Part shown: one piece after another, positions 52,693 to 61,502 of the stretch
How the letters are laid out: every line of letters starts with the position of its first letter
Numbering within the stretch: position 1 is the stretch's first letter
Assembly: GCA_026196495.1 (NCBI GenBank)
Contig: JAPHSY010000029.1
Coordinates: forward strand, 1 to 64,000
DNA from: Magnetovibrio sp.
GTDB lineage: Bacteria; Pseudomonadota; Alphaproteobacteria; Rhodospirillales; Magnetovibrionaceae
Direction: 5' to 3'
Length of the DNA: 64,000 bases
The notes under the pieces: generated by a model
Told to the model about the DNA's origin: nothing
The model's input: the letters and a program-made list of their open reading frames with translations, nothing else
Database searches by the model: none
Program-made: the position numbers and the translations under genes

Positions 52693-54132
52693 CTATTTTG
52701 CCCCGCCGCGAATGACCGGGATTTCTAGCTCACGAATTTTCTTTCGTAACGTATTGCGATTCAAGCCCAAAACGTCAGCAGCCTTTACTTGATTGCCACG
52801 TGTAGCGTCTAAGGTCAATTGTAACAATGGGCGTTCAATTTCGTGCAAAATACGGTCATACAGCCCTGGGGATGGCAAGGTGTCACCATGAGCTGAAAAA
52901 TATGCCTTCAAATGACGCTCAACCGACTGTGACAAGCCCCCGCCATCACCTTCGGGGACACTGGCAGGCGCTTCCGCCAATTCGGTTTCAATTGTTTCTA
53001 AGCTAACTTCTTCTTCGACACACAACGCGGCCAAGCGTTTGACCATGTTTTCCAATTCTCGCACGTTTCCGGGCCAGGAATAGCGTTTCAAACGATCCAT
53101 GGCTTCAGGTGAGATGGTTTTCCATGGCAAGCCTTCGTTGGCAGCCTGAGACAAGAAGTGACGGATCAATTCCGGTACGTCTTCGTTACGTTCGCGCAAA
53201 GACGGCAAGCGCACAGGCGCAACGTTGAGGCGGAAATATAAATCTTCACGGAACGTTCCTTGGCGAATCAATTGCTTTAAGTCGCGGTGTGTCGCGGCAA
53301 TAATGCGCACATTGGTCTTAATTGGGGTGCGCCCACCGACCGTGGTATATTCCCCTTCTTGAAGTACGCGCAGTAGCCGTGTTTGGGCTTCAGGGGGCAT
53401 ATCGCCAATTTCATCTAGGAATAGTGTGCCGCCCTGAGCCTGCTCAAAACGACCAACACTGCGGTTTGTGGCCCCGGTAAAGGCTCCTTTTTCGTGCCCA
53501 AACAGTTCCGATTCAATCAAATCGCGGGGAATGGCGGCCATATTCACGGCTACAAACGGCTTGTTGCGACGCGCACCAAAATCATGAAGCGCACGCGCCA
53601 CCAGTTCTTTCCCCGTACCAGACTCACCTGTGATGATAACGCTAAGGTCGGTTTGCATCAGACGTGCGATGGAACGATAGATCGACTGCATCGCCACAGA
53701 ACGACCGATCAACGGCAGTTCTTCATCCTCTTCGGTTTGTGCCGAAGTTTTCTGCACACGGCTTCCAGCTTCAAGCCCTCTCTGAACAACAGAAAGCAAT
53801 TCATTAATATCAAAAGGTTTTGGCAAGTATTCAAAGGCACCACGCTCAGTTGCCTTAACGGCCGTGAGAATGGTGGTTTGGGCACTCATCACCACGATGC
53901 GCAGGTTGGGGCGAATCTTCAAAATACGCGGAACCAAGTCCAAACCGTTTTCATCAGGCATTACCACATCGGTGATGACCAAGTCCCCTTCACCATCAGA
54001 CACCCAATTCCACAACGTAGACGCGTTTGAGGTGGTTCTGACCACATACCCAGCACGGGTCAAAGCCTGATCCAGCACCGTGCGGATCGAAGCATCATCG
54101 TCTGCAATCAAAATGGTTGAGCCTGCGGTCAT
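52693..54132 (-). CDS. ntrC: Nitrogen regulator NtrC (sigma-54 activator)
   Basis: A 479-residue NtrC: receiver [17 protein letters not shown]+ domain with [14 protein letters not shown] and an intact GAFTGA ([15 protein letters not shown]), [14 protein letters not shown], and a C-terminal Fis-type HTH ([19 protein letters not shown]). The full activator set is present, in contrast to NtrX. It follows ntrB by nine bases. Confidence 0.96.
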   Translation of the reverse strand: MTAGSTILIADDDASIRTVLDQALTRAGYVVRTTSNASTLWNWVSDGEGDLVITDVVMPDENGLDLVPRILKIRPNLRIVVMSAQTTILTAVKATERGAFEYLPKPFDINELLSVVQRGLEAGSRVQKTSAQTEEDEELPLIGRSVAMQSIYRSIARLMQTDLSVIITGESGTGKELVARALHDFGARRNKPFVAVNMAAIPRDLIESELFGHEKGAFTGATNRSVGRFEQAQGGTLFLDEIGDMPPEAQTRLLRVLQEGEYTTVGGRTPIKTNVRIIAATHRDLKQLIRQGTFREDLYFRLNVAPVRLPSLRERNEDVPELIRHFLSQAANEGLPWKTISPEAMDRLKRYSWPGNVRELENMVKRLAALCVEEEVSLETIETELAEAPASVPEGDGGGLSQSVERHLKAYFSAHGDTLPSPGLYDRILHEIERPLLQLTLDATRGNQVKAADVLGLNRNTLRKKIRELEIPVIRGGAK

Positions 54133-54141
54133 GTCAAAACC

Positions 54142-55290
54142 TTATTCATCAAATGTGCTGTCGAGTGAGCCATCCATGTCCTCTGGCGGGAGGGCCTCTT
54201 TAGACATGGGTAAAAGAATACGAAATTCGGTACGCCCCGGGCGGCTTTGGAAATCAATCACACCACCGTTATCACCTACAATTTTGGATACCAAGGCCAG
54301 CCCAAGGCCGCTGCCTTTGGGCTTAGTGGTCACAAACGGATCAAACAGATGATCATGCATATCAGCAGAAATACCGGGCCCATTGTCCATAATGGTGACA
54401 GCCAAAGGCAAATGAACCCGGCTTTGGCTACCCGGCATGGCAAAGCGGACACCATGCTGGTAAGCGGTCTTCATATGGACTTCACCACCGTCTTTGGGCA
54501 CCGCTTCACAGGCATTCTTGATCAAATTCAAGAACACCTGGATCAATTGGTCTCGATTACCGGATACGGGCGGCAAAGACGGATCATATTCGGCAATAAA
54601 TTGAACATCTTTGCCAAAGCCATTTTCGGCAATGCGGCGCACCCGGTCGAGAACCTGGTGAATGTTCACCGGACCCGTCTTAATCGGCGCGCTTTCGGAA
54701 AAGATTTCCATGCGCTCAACCAAGTCCTTGATGCGATCAGATTCGTCTTGGATCAAGCGGGTCAGCTCTTTATCGGCCTCCGTTACACCCATTTCCAACA
54801 ATTGAGCAGCACCGCGAATGCCCGAAAGTGGGTTTTTGACCTCATGCGCCATCATCGCCGACATCGCCGCAATGGAACGGGTCGCGTCGCGGTGCGTTAA
54901 ACGATGATCGATTTGGTCAGCAATAGAGCGTTCTTGGAACGACAATACCAAGTTACCGGGCACTTCCACCATCAGGGCAGCCTGAACATTGACCAAGCGC
55001 TGACCTGTTTTGGGGGTATCTAAGACCAAGCCATGCTCGGTAATGACACTCATACCACCACGGACTTGGGAAATAAGTTCAAATACGGGGCTATCGGTTG
55101 GCAGCAGGTCTGTGATGGAAGCTTTTGCCAAGCTTGAACTGGAACGTGCAAAGAGCTGTTCGGCCGCCGAATTGGCATACATCAAGGCATTGTCGTCAGC
55201 CACCACCAAGACGGCCGAGTTTAAAGCATTGAGAATGGCCCCCGGCTCGAAGTTCTTGCAATCTTCACGGCTGGTGGATTTGGAAAACAT
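54142..55290 (-). CDS. ntrB: Nitrogen sensor kinase/phosphatase NtrB
   Basis: A 382-residue soluble kinase starting at ATG 55290 (AAGGCGG upstream), overlapping the dusB stop. A PAS domain (ILNALNSAVLVVADDN...), an H-box MMAHEVKNPLSGIRGAAQLLE and an ATPase domain with LIQVFLNLIKNACEA and GSGLGLALVSKIV are in order. In relatives PII (GlnB) controls its kinase/phosphatase balance. Confidence 0.95.
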   Translation of the reverse strand: MFSKSTSREDCKNFEPGAILNALNSAVLVVADDNALMYANSAAEQLFARSSSSLAKASITDLLPTDSPVFELISQVRGGMSVITEHGLVLDTPKTGQRLVNVQAALMVEVPGNLVLSFQERSIADQIDHRLTHRDATRSIAAMSAMMAHEVKNPLSGIRGAAQLLEMGVTEADKELTRLIQDESDRIKDLVERMEIFSESAPIKTGPVNIHQVLDRVRRIAENGFGKDVQFIAEYDPSLPPVSGNRDQLIQVFLNLIKNACEAVPKDGGEVHMKTAYQHGVRFAMPGSQSRVHLPLAVTIMDNGPGISADMHDHLFDPFVTTKPKGSGLGLALVSKIVGDNGGVIDFQSRPGRTEFRILLPMSKEALPPEDMDGSLDSTFDE

Positions 55291-56315
55291 TAAGCCGCCT
55301 TGCTTGAAGCGCACGAAGATGGCGGCTCTAAGGTGTAGCCTTGCTCAATCAACGGCTCAAAGAATGACCTGATCATATCTGTAACGGCTTCCGTATCATC
55401 GCACTTGAAAACCGTTGCCCGGAACTCTGCAGAATTCGGTAAGCCTTTGGAATACCATCCCAAATGCTTGCGCATATTGCGCATCCCAAGTTCAATACCA
55501 TAATGTGATAGCATTGCGTCGTAATGACGCAAGATGGTGTTCATTTGCTCTTCCAAACTGGGATCGGAAAGGCGCTCGCCTGTTTTGATGAAATGTTCGG
55601 CTTGATGCGGAAACCACGGACGACCATAAGTGCCGCGCCCGATCATCACACCGTCTGCACCTGAGCGTTCGAGCATCATTTCAACATCATCCAAGGTGTT
55701 CACATCACCATTGCCCGTTACTGGGATTGAAACAGCACCCTTAACTTCACCAATGAAGTCCCAATCTGCATGCCCTTTGTACATTTGCATGCGTGTGCGC
55801 CCATGAACCACAAGGGATTGAATACCGCATTCTTCAGCGATACGTGCCAAGTTGGGGGCGTTACGGTTGGTATCATCCCATCCCGTGCGCATTTTCAAGG
55901 TCACCGGTAAATCGACAGCCTTAACAGCAGCTTCCATGATTTTGCCCGCCAGGACTTCATCCTTCATCAGGGCAGAACCGGAATAGTGGTTCACCACCTT
56001 TTTCGCAGGGCACCCCATGTTCAAATCAATGATTGCTGCACCACGATCTTGGTTGAGCTTGGCAGCCTCAGACACATCTTCGGGATTGGTACCCGCCAAT
56101 TGCACCGACATCGGGAATTCATCAGCACAGGCCGTAGACATGCGCAGGGTCTTCTTATTGGCATAAATCATCGCTTTGGAAGCGATCATTTCCGACACAA
56201 CAAGGCCCACACCGTAGGATTTCACCAAACGGCGGAATGGCATGTCTGTCACGCCAGCCATCGGGGCCAGCATCACATTGCTGCTTAATTCAACGGAACC
56301 AATGCGATAGCTCAT
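55290..56315 (-). CDS. dusB: tRNA-dihydrouridine synthase DusB
   Basis: A flavoenzyme that reduces uridines in tRNA. ATG 56315 (MSYRIGSVEL) gives 341 residues; the upstream in-frame ATGs would add a non-conserved extension. LAPMAGVTD, NMGCPAKKVVNHYSGSALMKD (active-site Cys in GCPAKK), RTGWDD and GNGDV are the family marks. As nifR3 it is often next to ntrB, as here. Confidence 0.94.
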   Translation of the reverse strand: MSYRIGSVELSSNVMLAPMAGVTDMPFRRLVKSYGVGLVVSEMIASKAMIYANKKTLRMSTACADEFPMSVQLAGTNPEDVSEAAKLNQDRGAAIIDLNMGCPAKKVVNHYSGSALMKDEVLAGKIMEAAVKAVDLPVTLKMRTGWDDTNRNAPNLARIAEECGIQSLVVHGRTRMQMYKGHADWDFIGEVKGAVSIPVTGNGDVNTLDDVEMMLERSGADGVMIGRGTYGRPWFPHQAEHFIKTGERLSDPSLEEQMNTILRHYDAMLSHYGIELGMRNMRKHLGWYSKGLPNSAEFRATVFKCDDTEAVTDMIRSFFEPLIEQGYTLEPPSSCASSKAA

Positions 56316-56444
56316 AAATACCACTTTCCGGGGGACAAGAAGTGCCCATTTATTGGGCAAAACCATAAAAAAAGCAAGGTGAAGCATCACACCTTTGCAA
56401 TAAAAATAATCATTTTTTTATGCTGTAGAATTATTTGGCAGGTC

Positions 56445-57245
56445 TTAGGCCATCAACACGTCGGTAACGACCTTAACGCCCAGATACCCCAAGGTCAGCA
56501 GCAAATACGCCAACAACACGATCCGCGCAGCTTTGCGCCCCCGCATTCCGGTCTTGTGATGGGCATATAACAACGCACCAATGACCACAAACGTCAGCAC
56601 ACTCAGGACCGTTTTGTGATCAAATGTCAACAATGCACCACTGGTCTGATACGACGTCGCCATCCCGGTAGCGAGACCAAGCCCCAAAATGGCTTCCCCC
56701 CACCCCAACAAACGCACGGTGATGAACTCACAATCCGCCACAGACGGCAATGTATGGGTCAGCCTGGTGGGGCGTTTGGTTTTTAAGGCGCGCTCTTGCA
56801 AGAATGCCGCAAGGGCCGCAACCGCAGCAATGGTGACCAGACCATAAGTCACCACAGACACGCCAATGTGCAAAATGATCCAACCGTCCATGGCACCTGT
56901 TGCCATCTTCGGATTGGCAGCATGGGTCCACAGCAATCCAAATACACCAATGGCCATCATATAGGGCGCCACCAAGGGGGTCAGACGCCAAGCTTCTTTG
57001 ACCGACCACGACAACATCGCAAACAATGCGGTCGTCACCGCAACGGTTACCCAAAGTGCCACACCCAAGCCCGTTTGCCACGCGCCAGAGGTCTGCGCCA
57101 AAGCCCACACACCAGTACCCAAAACACCAAGGGCCAACGCCCCCCAATGGGCATTATCCGTCGTGGCATTGGGACGATGCACAATCAACGCCGCCGGAGC
57201 CAACGTGAAAATCGCGATCAGAGAATATAAAAAGCTTTCAGACAT
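56445..57245 (-). CDS. CcsA/HemX-type cytochrome c assembly membrane protein
   Basis: A 266-residue membrane protein with about eight hydrophobic helices, starting at ATG 57245. The segment AMDGWIILHIGVSVVTYGLVTIAAVAALAAFLQERALK is the CcsA/YpjD core (helices with a conserved His). The tryptophan-rich WWD haem-handling loop of full CcsA proteins is not apparent, so it belongs to the smaller HemX/YpjD group, whose role in haem handling is less settled. No ccm genes are nearby. Confidence 0.82.
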   Translation of the reverse strand: MSESFLYSLIAIFTLAPAALIVHRPNATTDNAHWGALALGVLGTGVWALAQTSGAWQTGLGVALWVTVAVTTALFAMLSWSVKEAWRLTPLVAPYMMAIGVFGLLWTHAANPKMATGAMDGWIILHIGVSVVTYGLVTIAAVAALAAFLQERALKTKRPTRLTHTLPSVADCEFITVRLLGWGEAILGLGLATGMATSYQTSGALLTFDHKTVLSVLTFVVIGALLYAHHKTGMRGRKAARIVLLAYLLLTLGYLGVKVVTDVLMA

Positions 57246-57354
57246 GGGCGCATTGTTTGCGCACGCGCTCCGATATGCAAGCGAAATGGTTGGGAAATTG
57301 CCTTTCCAGTGATAGCTTGTGCGCCGCACCGTTTTGATATTGGGACACAAATTG

Positions 57355-58500
57355 ATGGCAAAAACAGTGGCATTGGTGGTTGCAGCCGGGCGTGGACGGC
57401 GTTTTGGCGGTGATTTGCCAAAGCAATACGCGCCTTTAAATGGACAGGCGGTCCTGCGCCACACCGTCCAGTGTTTGACAGCAATGGACGGGATTGACGC
57501 CGTGCGTTGCGTCATTCATCCAGACGACCACGACCTTTATGACGGCGCCACACAAGGCCTTGAACTCCTTGCCCCTGTGAACGGTGGGGCCACACGTCAA
57601 GATTCAGTGCGCCTTGGCCTGCAAAGCCTGCAAGACGACAATGTGGAATTGGTCTTGATCCACGATGCTGCCCGCCCATTTGTTTCGCAAACGCTCATCG
57701 ATGGCGTTTTGGAAGCACTCAACCACCATTCAGGCGCCATTCCGGCGTTGATGGTGACAGACACCCTCAAACGCGGCCAAGATGGCCTCATCACCGACAC
57801 CACATCCCGTGATGGTCTGTACCGGGCACAAACGCCCCAAGGGTTCCACTTCGATGCGATTCTCAAAGCTCATGAAAATTTAGCCGGCGAAGAGCTCACA
57901 GATGATGCCCAACTGTTCGAGCGCACTGGGCTCAATATCGCTTTGAGCCTTGGAACCGAAGATAATTTCAAAATCACCACACAAGAGGACATGATGCGCG
58001 CTGAACGTTTGCTTTCTCACCAATCAGAGGTTCGAACAGCCCAAGGCTATGACGTGCACCGTTTTGAAGATGGGGAACATGTCACACTTTGCGGCGTCAA
58101 AATCCCCCATACTCAAGGGCTTAGTGGCCACTCAGATGCTGATGTCGCACTCCATGCCCTAACGGATGCATTGTTGGGCTGCATTGGTGAAGGCGATATC
58201 GGTCAGCACTTCCCACCGTCCGACCCACAATGGAAGGGTGCATCGTCTGACCAGTTTGCAACGCATGCTTTAGACCTAATCCAAAAGCGTGATGGACACA
58301 TTGTAAACGTTGACATAACCATTATTTGTGAAGCTCCCAAAATTGGACCGCATCGTGCTAGAATGGTAGAACGAGTCAGTGAGATTTTGCAGCTTTCTGC
58401 AGATCGCGTTTCCGTCAAAGCCACAACAACAGAAGGCTTAGGATTTTGCGGTCGTAAAGAAGGTATAGCGGCCCAGGCAATGGCATCTGTGAAGATCTAA
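57355..58500 (+). CDS. ispDF: Bifunctional IspD/IspF isoprenoid enzyme
   Basis: Residues 1-225 are IspD (MEP cytidylyltransferase): VVAAGRGRRFGGDLPKQY and LIHDAARPFVS. Residues about 228-381 are IspF (MECDP synthase): GYDVHRFEDGEHVTLCGV with Asp and His zinc ligands, and HSDADVALHALTDALLG. The two steps of the MEP pathway are fused, as in Alphaproteobacteria. Start ATG 57355 (MAKTVALVVAAGR). Confidence 0.96.
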   Translation: MAKTVALVVAAGRGRRFGGDLPKQYAPLNGQAVLRHTVQCLTAMDGIDAVRCVIHPDDHDLYDGATQGLELLAPVNGGATRQDSVRLGLQSLQDDNVELVLIHDAARPFVSQTLIDGVLEALNHHSGAIPALMVTDTLKRGQDGLITDTTSRDGLYRAQTPQGFHFDAILKAHENLAGEELTDDAQLFERTGLNIALSLGTEDNFKITTQEDMMRAERLLSHQSEVRTAQGYDVHRFEDGEHVTLCGVKIPHTQGLSGHSDADVALHALTDALLGCIGEGDIGQHFPPSDPQWKGASSDQFATHALDLIQKRDGHIVNVDITIICEAPKIGPHRARMVERVSEILQLSADRVSVKATTTEGLGFCGRKEGIAAQAMASVKI

Positions 58501-58668
58501 AGTCGACGTTTTCGTCATTGTCGCTATTAACCGTCTTATAGACTTCGATAGCAGCCAGAAGTTCCAAATCGACAGAATGTCCTCATGCCTGTTCAGATTG
58601 AAACAGGTGTAGTTCGTGCCCACATTTTGGGCATACGTGCAAATACGACAATGTGTTTAGGGGTAAGC

Positions 58669-59613
58669 ATGTCATCACTACACTTTGAAAATGTTGATAT
58701 TTTGGTTATCGATCCGGATCGGGCTGTTCGTTCCAACATCCGCAATGTTCTGGTCGATCATGGTTTTCGCAATGTCACCATCGGGACAGGCATGTCCGAT
58801 ATTGAAGTTAAGCTGCGCTTAAACATGCCCGATTTGCTGATCTCCGACATCAAACTTCCCGACGGGAACCTAAATTCCTTTGTTTATGGCTTACGCCACC
58901 ACACGTTGGGCAGCAATCCATTTATGTCCGTGATTGCCACGGCTTGGTCACCAACAACAGACGAGGTTCGCGGCATTGTCCAAGCGGGTGCTGACGACAT
59001 GATTACAAAACCCATGTCAGCAAATCAAATCATTCAGCGCATCAAGGCTCAAATCATCACACGCAAACCATTTGTCGTGACTAGTGCCTATATCGGCCCG
59101 GATCGCCGTAAACCCGGCCCCGATCATGACCGGGGCGAACATATCACCCCCATTCATGTTCCCAACACCCTAAGAGCCAAAGCGATGGGGGCTAAAACAA
59201 TTGATGTGGAGATGGTTCAATCCCAAATTGATGCCTGCATCAAACAAGTTAACCTGGAAAAACTTCATCGCCACGCCCACCAGATTACTTGGTTAGTGGA
59301 ACGCATTGTCCCCCAACTTGAAATTGGTGAGGTTGATAAGCCCACCCAAAAGCTCATTAACCGCTTATTGTATGTGGTTGAAGATGTGTCACGGCGCATG
59401 ATTGATACTGAATTTGAACATGTCAGCACACTATGCAAATCTCTACACGAAGTCACTCAACGGGTTATTGCCGCTAAGGGTGACGTCTCCCAAAAAGACA
59501 TCGAACTGCTCACGCCATTAGCGCAATCTATTCAACGCGGCTTTAACAAGGATGACACCGAAGCAGCTCGTGCCGCTAAGGAAATCTCGGACACCGTGGC
59601 CCACCAACACTAA
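58669..59613 (+). CDS. Response regulator with unknown C-terminal domain
   Basis: ATG 58669 with AGGGG upstream begins 314 residues. An N-terminal receiver (VDILVIDPDRAVRSNIRNV, phosphoacceptor in LISDIKLPDG, Lys in TKPMSAN) is followed by a linker with IGPDRRKPGP and then an all-helical domain of about 150 residues with no DNA-binding or enzyme motif. The PDRR linker is seen in other Rhodospirillales regulators. No cognate kinase is next to it. Output unknown. Confidence 0.85.
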   Translation: MSSLHFENVDILVIDPDRAVRSNIRNVLVDHGFRNVTIGTGMSDIEVKLRLNMPDLLISDIKLPDGNLNSFVYGLRHHTLGSNPFMSVIATAWSPTTDEVRGIVQAGADDMITKPMSANQIIQRIKAQIITRKPFVVTSAYIGPDRRKPGPDHDRGEHITPIHVPNTLRAKAMGAKTIDVEMVQSQIDACIKQVNLEKLHRHAHQITWLVERIVPQLEIGEVDKPTQKLINRLLYVVEDVSRRMIDTEFEHVSTLCKSLHEVTQRVIAAKGDVSQKDIELLTPLAQSIQRGFNKDDTEAARAAKEISDTVAHQH

Positions 59614-59620
59614 ACCTAAG

Positions 59621-59959
59621 CTATGTTTTGGTGGTTTCCCCCACAATCCAGTCCAGAAAATCTGGGTTACCTTGAGCAATATCAAAACTGACTACACACG
59701 GACAATCGTAGCTATGTAGCGCCTTGATTCGTTTTTCTAGGGCTGGGACAAGTTTTGTTTGTGTTTTCAAGATCAAAACGGCCTCTTGCTCATTTTGAAC
59801 CTGCCCGTCCCACCAATACACCGACGTCATACCGTCCAAAACGTTGGCACACGCCGCAAGACGTTCTTCCACCAGCACTTTTGCCATATCCAGAGCCGCA
59901 TCACGGTTGGGCATTGTGACATATACGAGCTGACACGAAGGCCTTGTTTGATCAGCCAT
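59621..59959 (-). CDS. cutA: Divalent-cation tolerance protein CutA
   Basis: A 112-residue CutA1 protein: LVYVTMPNRDAALDMAKVLVEERLAACANVL, then VYWWDGQVQNEQEAVLILKT and SYDCPCVVSFDI. It forms a trimer and is associated with copper tolerance. Converges on the regulator gene with seven bases between stops. Confidence 0.95.
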   Translation of the reverse strand: MADQTRPSCQLVYVTMPNRDAALDMAKVLVEERLAACANVLDGMTSVYWWDGQVQNEQEAVLILKTQTKLVPALEKRIKALHSYDCPCVVSFDIAQGNPDFLDWIVGETTKT

Positions 59960-60046
59960 AGATATCCCCTGTTTGTGATTGTTGAGTGTAGACCATCATT
60001 TAGCGTATCATGACTATAGAACAGGTTCATCATTACGGAGACCCCC

Positions 60047-60331
60047 ATGTCGGCCACAAGCGAAAGCCAAGAAAAGGCTAAAACCGCCCCTGCCCCTACC
60101 ATGGCAAATCCGGGACACCCCAGCGACGCACAACAAGCGTGGCTAGCACGCGGCCTTGACCAACCCGGTGGCAAGCTCCCCCTATTTGATGAACAAGGCC
60201 AACAAGTGTGTGAACGCACAGTACGCAGTTGCATCGACAAAGGCTGGGCCGAACCATGGTTTTCCAATCCGCTTAAACCCGATTGGATTGTCTGCAAGTT
60301 AACAGACTTGGGTCGCGCAGCCTTAAGTTAA
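60047..60331 (+). CDS. Small protein of unknown function, winged-helix-like, 94 aa
   Basis: After a polar, proline-rich start (residues 1-25), the protein has DEQGQQVCERTVRSCIDKGWAEPWFSNPLKPDWIVCKLTDLGRAAL, in which the C-terminal CKLTDLGRAAL resembles the wing end of a winged-helix regulator. A metal site is not seen. No operon partner; the minus-strand terminator at 60353 follows on the other strand. Confidence 0.65.
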   Translation: MSATSESQEKAKTAPAPTMANPGHPSDAQQAWLARGLDQPGGKLPLFDEQGQQVCERTVRSCIDKGWAEPWFSNPLKPDWIVCKLTDLGRAALS

Positions 60332-60352
60332 GCCCCCAACCTATTGAATTAT

Positions 60353-60387
60353 AAAAAACAACCCCCGCAGATGTAAATCTACGGGGG
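60353..60387 (-). terminator. Rho-independent terminator, minus strand
   Basis: CCCCCG (60362-60367) pairs with CGGGGG (60382-60387), then AGAT with ATCT across a C/A mismatch, loop GTAA. On the minus strand the T-run TTGTTTTTT (60361-60353) follows; on the plus strand there is no T-run. Confidence 0.75.
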
Positions 60388-60550
60388 AGTTTCTGTGGTG
60401 TTTGTTTTCCGCCCGTCCTGGCTCTGTGGTGATGTGGGGGGAAGGAGGAGTTGAGCCATAAACGGGCGGCTTCTAGTAAACGTGGTTATGGCTATGCCAA
60501 TCCCCAATCACCTTTTCTTGAACACCAACTACGAGAGTTGTTTTCTGGTT
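60353..60550 (-). ncRNA. Candidate small RNA with an anti-Shine-Dalgarno loop
   Basis: Read on the minus strand. A long-range stem joins CCGCCCGT (60409-60416) to ACGGGCGG (60462-60469), and GGCTC (60420-60424) to GAGCC (60453-60457). The 28-base loop contains CTCCTCCTTCCCCCC, complementary to ribosome-binding sites. Downstream, CCCCCG...CGGGGG (60362-60387) with stem extension is followed by TTGTTTTTT, a minus-strand terminator. The region lies between two minus-strand terminators, so it looks like its own unit. The 5' end is a guess; no promoter was located. Alphaproteobacterial sRNAs with CCUCC loops are known. Confidence 0.55.
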
Positions 60551-60560
60551 CCACCCCCAA

Positions 60561-60591
60561 AACAAAAGCGGACCCTAATCTTGGGGTCCGC
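60561..60591 (-). terminator. Terminator of the 60630-60977 gene
   Basis: GCGGACCC (60568-60575) pairs with GGGTCCGC (60584-60591). On the minus strand TTTTGTTTT follows (complement of 60567-60559). Confidence 0.8.
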
Positions 60592-60629
60592 CTAAAATCG
60601 TTTGAAATCTGAAACGATGGTCGGGTTGA

Positions 60630-60977
60630 CTATGTTTCTTCAACTGCGACGTAGCCTTGTTCAATGGCATAACGCATTGCACCAAACGCTGCTTTGCATT
60701 CTTCATAAGCTTCACGGTGTTTACGCAATTGTGCAACTTCACTTTGATCCAGCGGTTCACCACGATCAGAATCCGCCGCCCGAAATGCCGCTTCCAAATA
60801 ACGCGCCCGCAGCCGGGCAATAGCAACGGCAAAAGACAGTACAGTATCCCGGGTTACCACAGGTATGCGCTTATCAATAATTTCACGATTAGCAATGCGA
60901 ATGCCTTGCTCAATATCATTGAGAAACCGTTTCTGGTTCATCAATTTTTTATAATCATCAGTGTGTTCGTCGGTCAT
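60630..60977 (-). CDS. Small helical protein of unknown function, 115 aa
   Basis: ATG 60977 is preferred (GGGAAG seven bases upstream) over 60992. The protein is all helical and charged (LMNQKRFLNDIEQGIRIANREI; LSFAVAIARLRARYLEAAF; LRKHREAYEECKAAFGAMRYAI) without signal or membrane segments and probably forms a helical bundle. It has its own terminator. No family recognised. Confidence 0.7.
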   Translation of the reverse strand: MTDEHTDDYKKLMNQKRFLNDIEQGIRIANREIIDKRIPVVTRDTVLSFAVAIARLRARYLEAAFRAADSDRGEPLDQSEVAQLRKHREAYEECKAAFGAMRYAIEQGYVAVEET

Positions 60978-61139
60978 GGATGTGCTTCCCATTAGGTCAA
61001 TAAGCCCTTTCTAGACGAAGGGTATAGTTACTGAGCACTTCTGAACAAAATCATAACGTGTTTCATCCATACACAACAGGATCATTATTTTTTGAAAAAT
61101 TGAGGTCATTGTGATGACCATCACAGCACCAAACATGAT

Positions 61140-61241
61140 TAAAGACAAATATATACGTGTGGAGAGGTTCACACGAACCGCTCCCATCCCTCAAGAGCAC
61201 AAACTTGGGCCGACTGCATTTATGCAGTCGGCTCTCTTTTT
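61140..61241 (+). ncRNA. Candidate small RNA ending at an orphan terminator
   Basis: A perfect ten-pair hairpin GCCGACTGCA (61209-61218), loop TTTA, TGCAGTCGGC (61223-61232), followed by TCTCTTTTT, terminates plus-strand transcription where no plus-strand gene lies upstream within 870 bases. A second small stem GGTTC-ACAC-GAACC (61167-61180) lies in the same stretch. A palindromic GGTCAT-TGTG-ATGACC (61104-61119) sits just before it. The 5' end is a guess; no clear promoter was found. Confidence 0.45.
61209..61241 (+). terminator. Rho-independent terminator, plus strand
   Basis: Ten perfect pairs with a four-base loop and TCTCTTTTT downstream. The minus strand has no T-run after this hairpin. 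Confidence 0.85.
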
Positions 61242-61310
61242 ACCCAAAAGTATCCCAATATTGACTGAAAAAAACCTTGATAGCCAAAGCCCAAGAGATA
61301 AGCCCTCAAA

Positions 61311-61345
61311 CAACAAAAGGGGCTGAGCCAATGGCTCAACCCCTT
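61311..61345 (-). terminator. Terminator of tRNA-Pro
   Basis: AAGGGGCTGAGCC (61317-61329) pairs with GGCTCAACCCCTT (61333-61345) with one mismatch and a three-base loop. The minus strand continues TTTTGTTG. Confidence 0.85.
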
Positions 61346-61347
61346 AT

Positions 61348-61424
61348 TGGTCGGAGCGATAGGATTCGAACCTACGACCCCTTCACCCCCAGTGAAGTGC
61401 GCTACCAGGCTGCGCTACGCTCCG
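61348..61424 (-). tRNA. tRNA-Pro (anticodon GGG)
   Basis: Read on the minus strand: acceptor CGGAGCG (61424-61418) pairs with CGCTCCG (61358-61352), discriminator A and encoded CCA (61350-61348). The anticodon loop CTGGGGG between CTTCA and TGAAG gives GGG. The T-loop GGTTCGAATCC is present. Confidence 0.97.
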
Positions 61425-61502
61425 ACAGGACTTGATATGCTTCCAAAGTGCGGAAGCGGCGCGAATATACGCGCTGGACCAAGCCAACGCAACGGCTCAA
61501 AT

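Noticed and set aside
54247-54900. 217-residue ORF opposite ntrB
   Set aside because: Antisense shadow of a conserved kinase; no ribosome site or family signature.
60451-60612. 53-codon plus-strand ORF starting TTG after an AAGGAGG-like run
   Set aside because: The ribosome-site-like run is the complement of the sRNA loop, the TTG is only two bases after it, and the ORF includes the terminator hairpin of the opposite gene.
61111-61326. 71-residue plus-strand ORF
   Set aside because: It runs through a perfect terminator hairpin and the opposite-strand tRNA-Pro terminator, so it is more likely noncoding.
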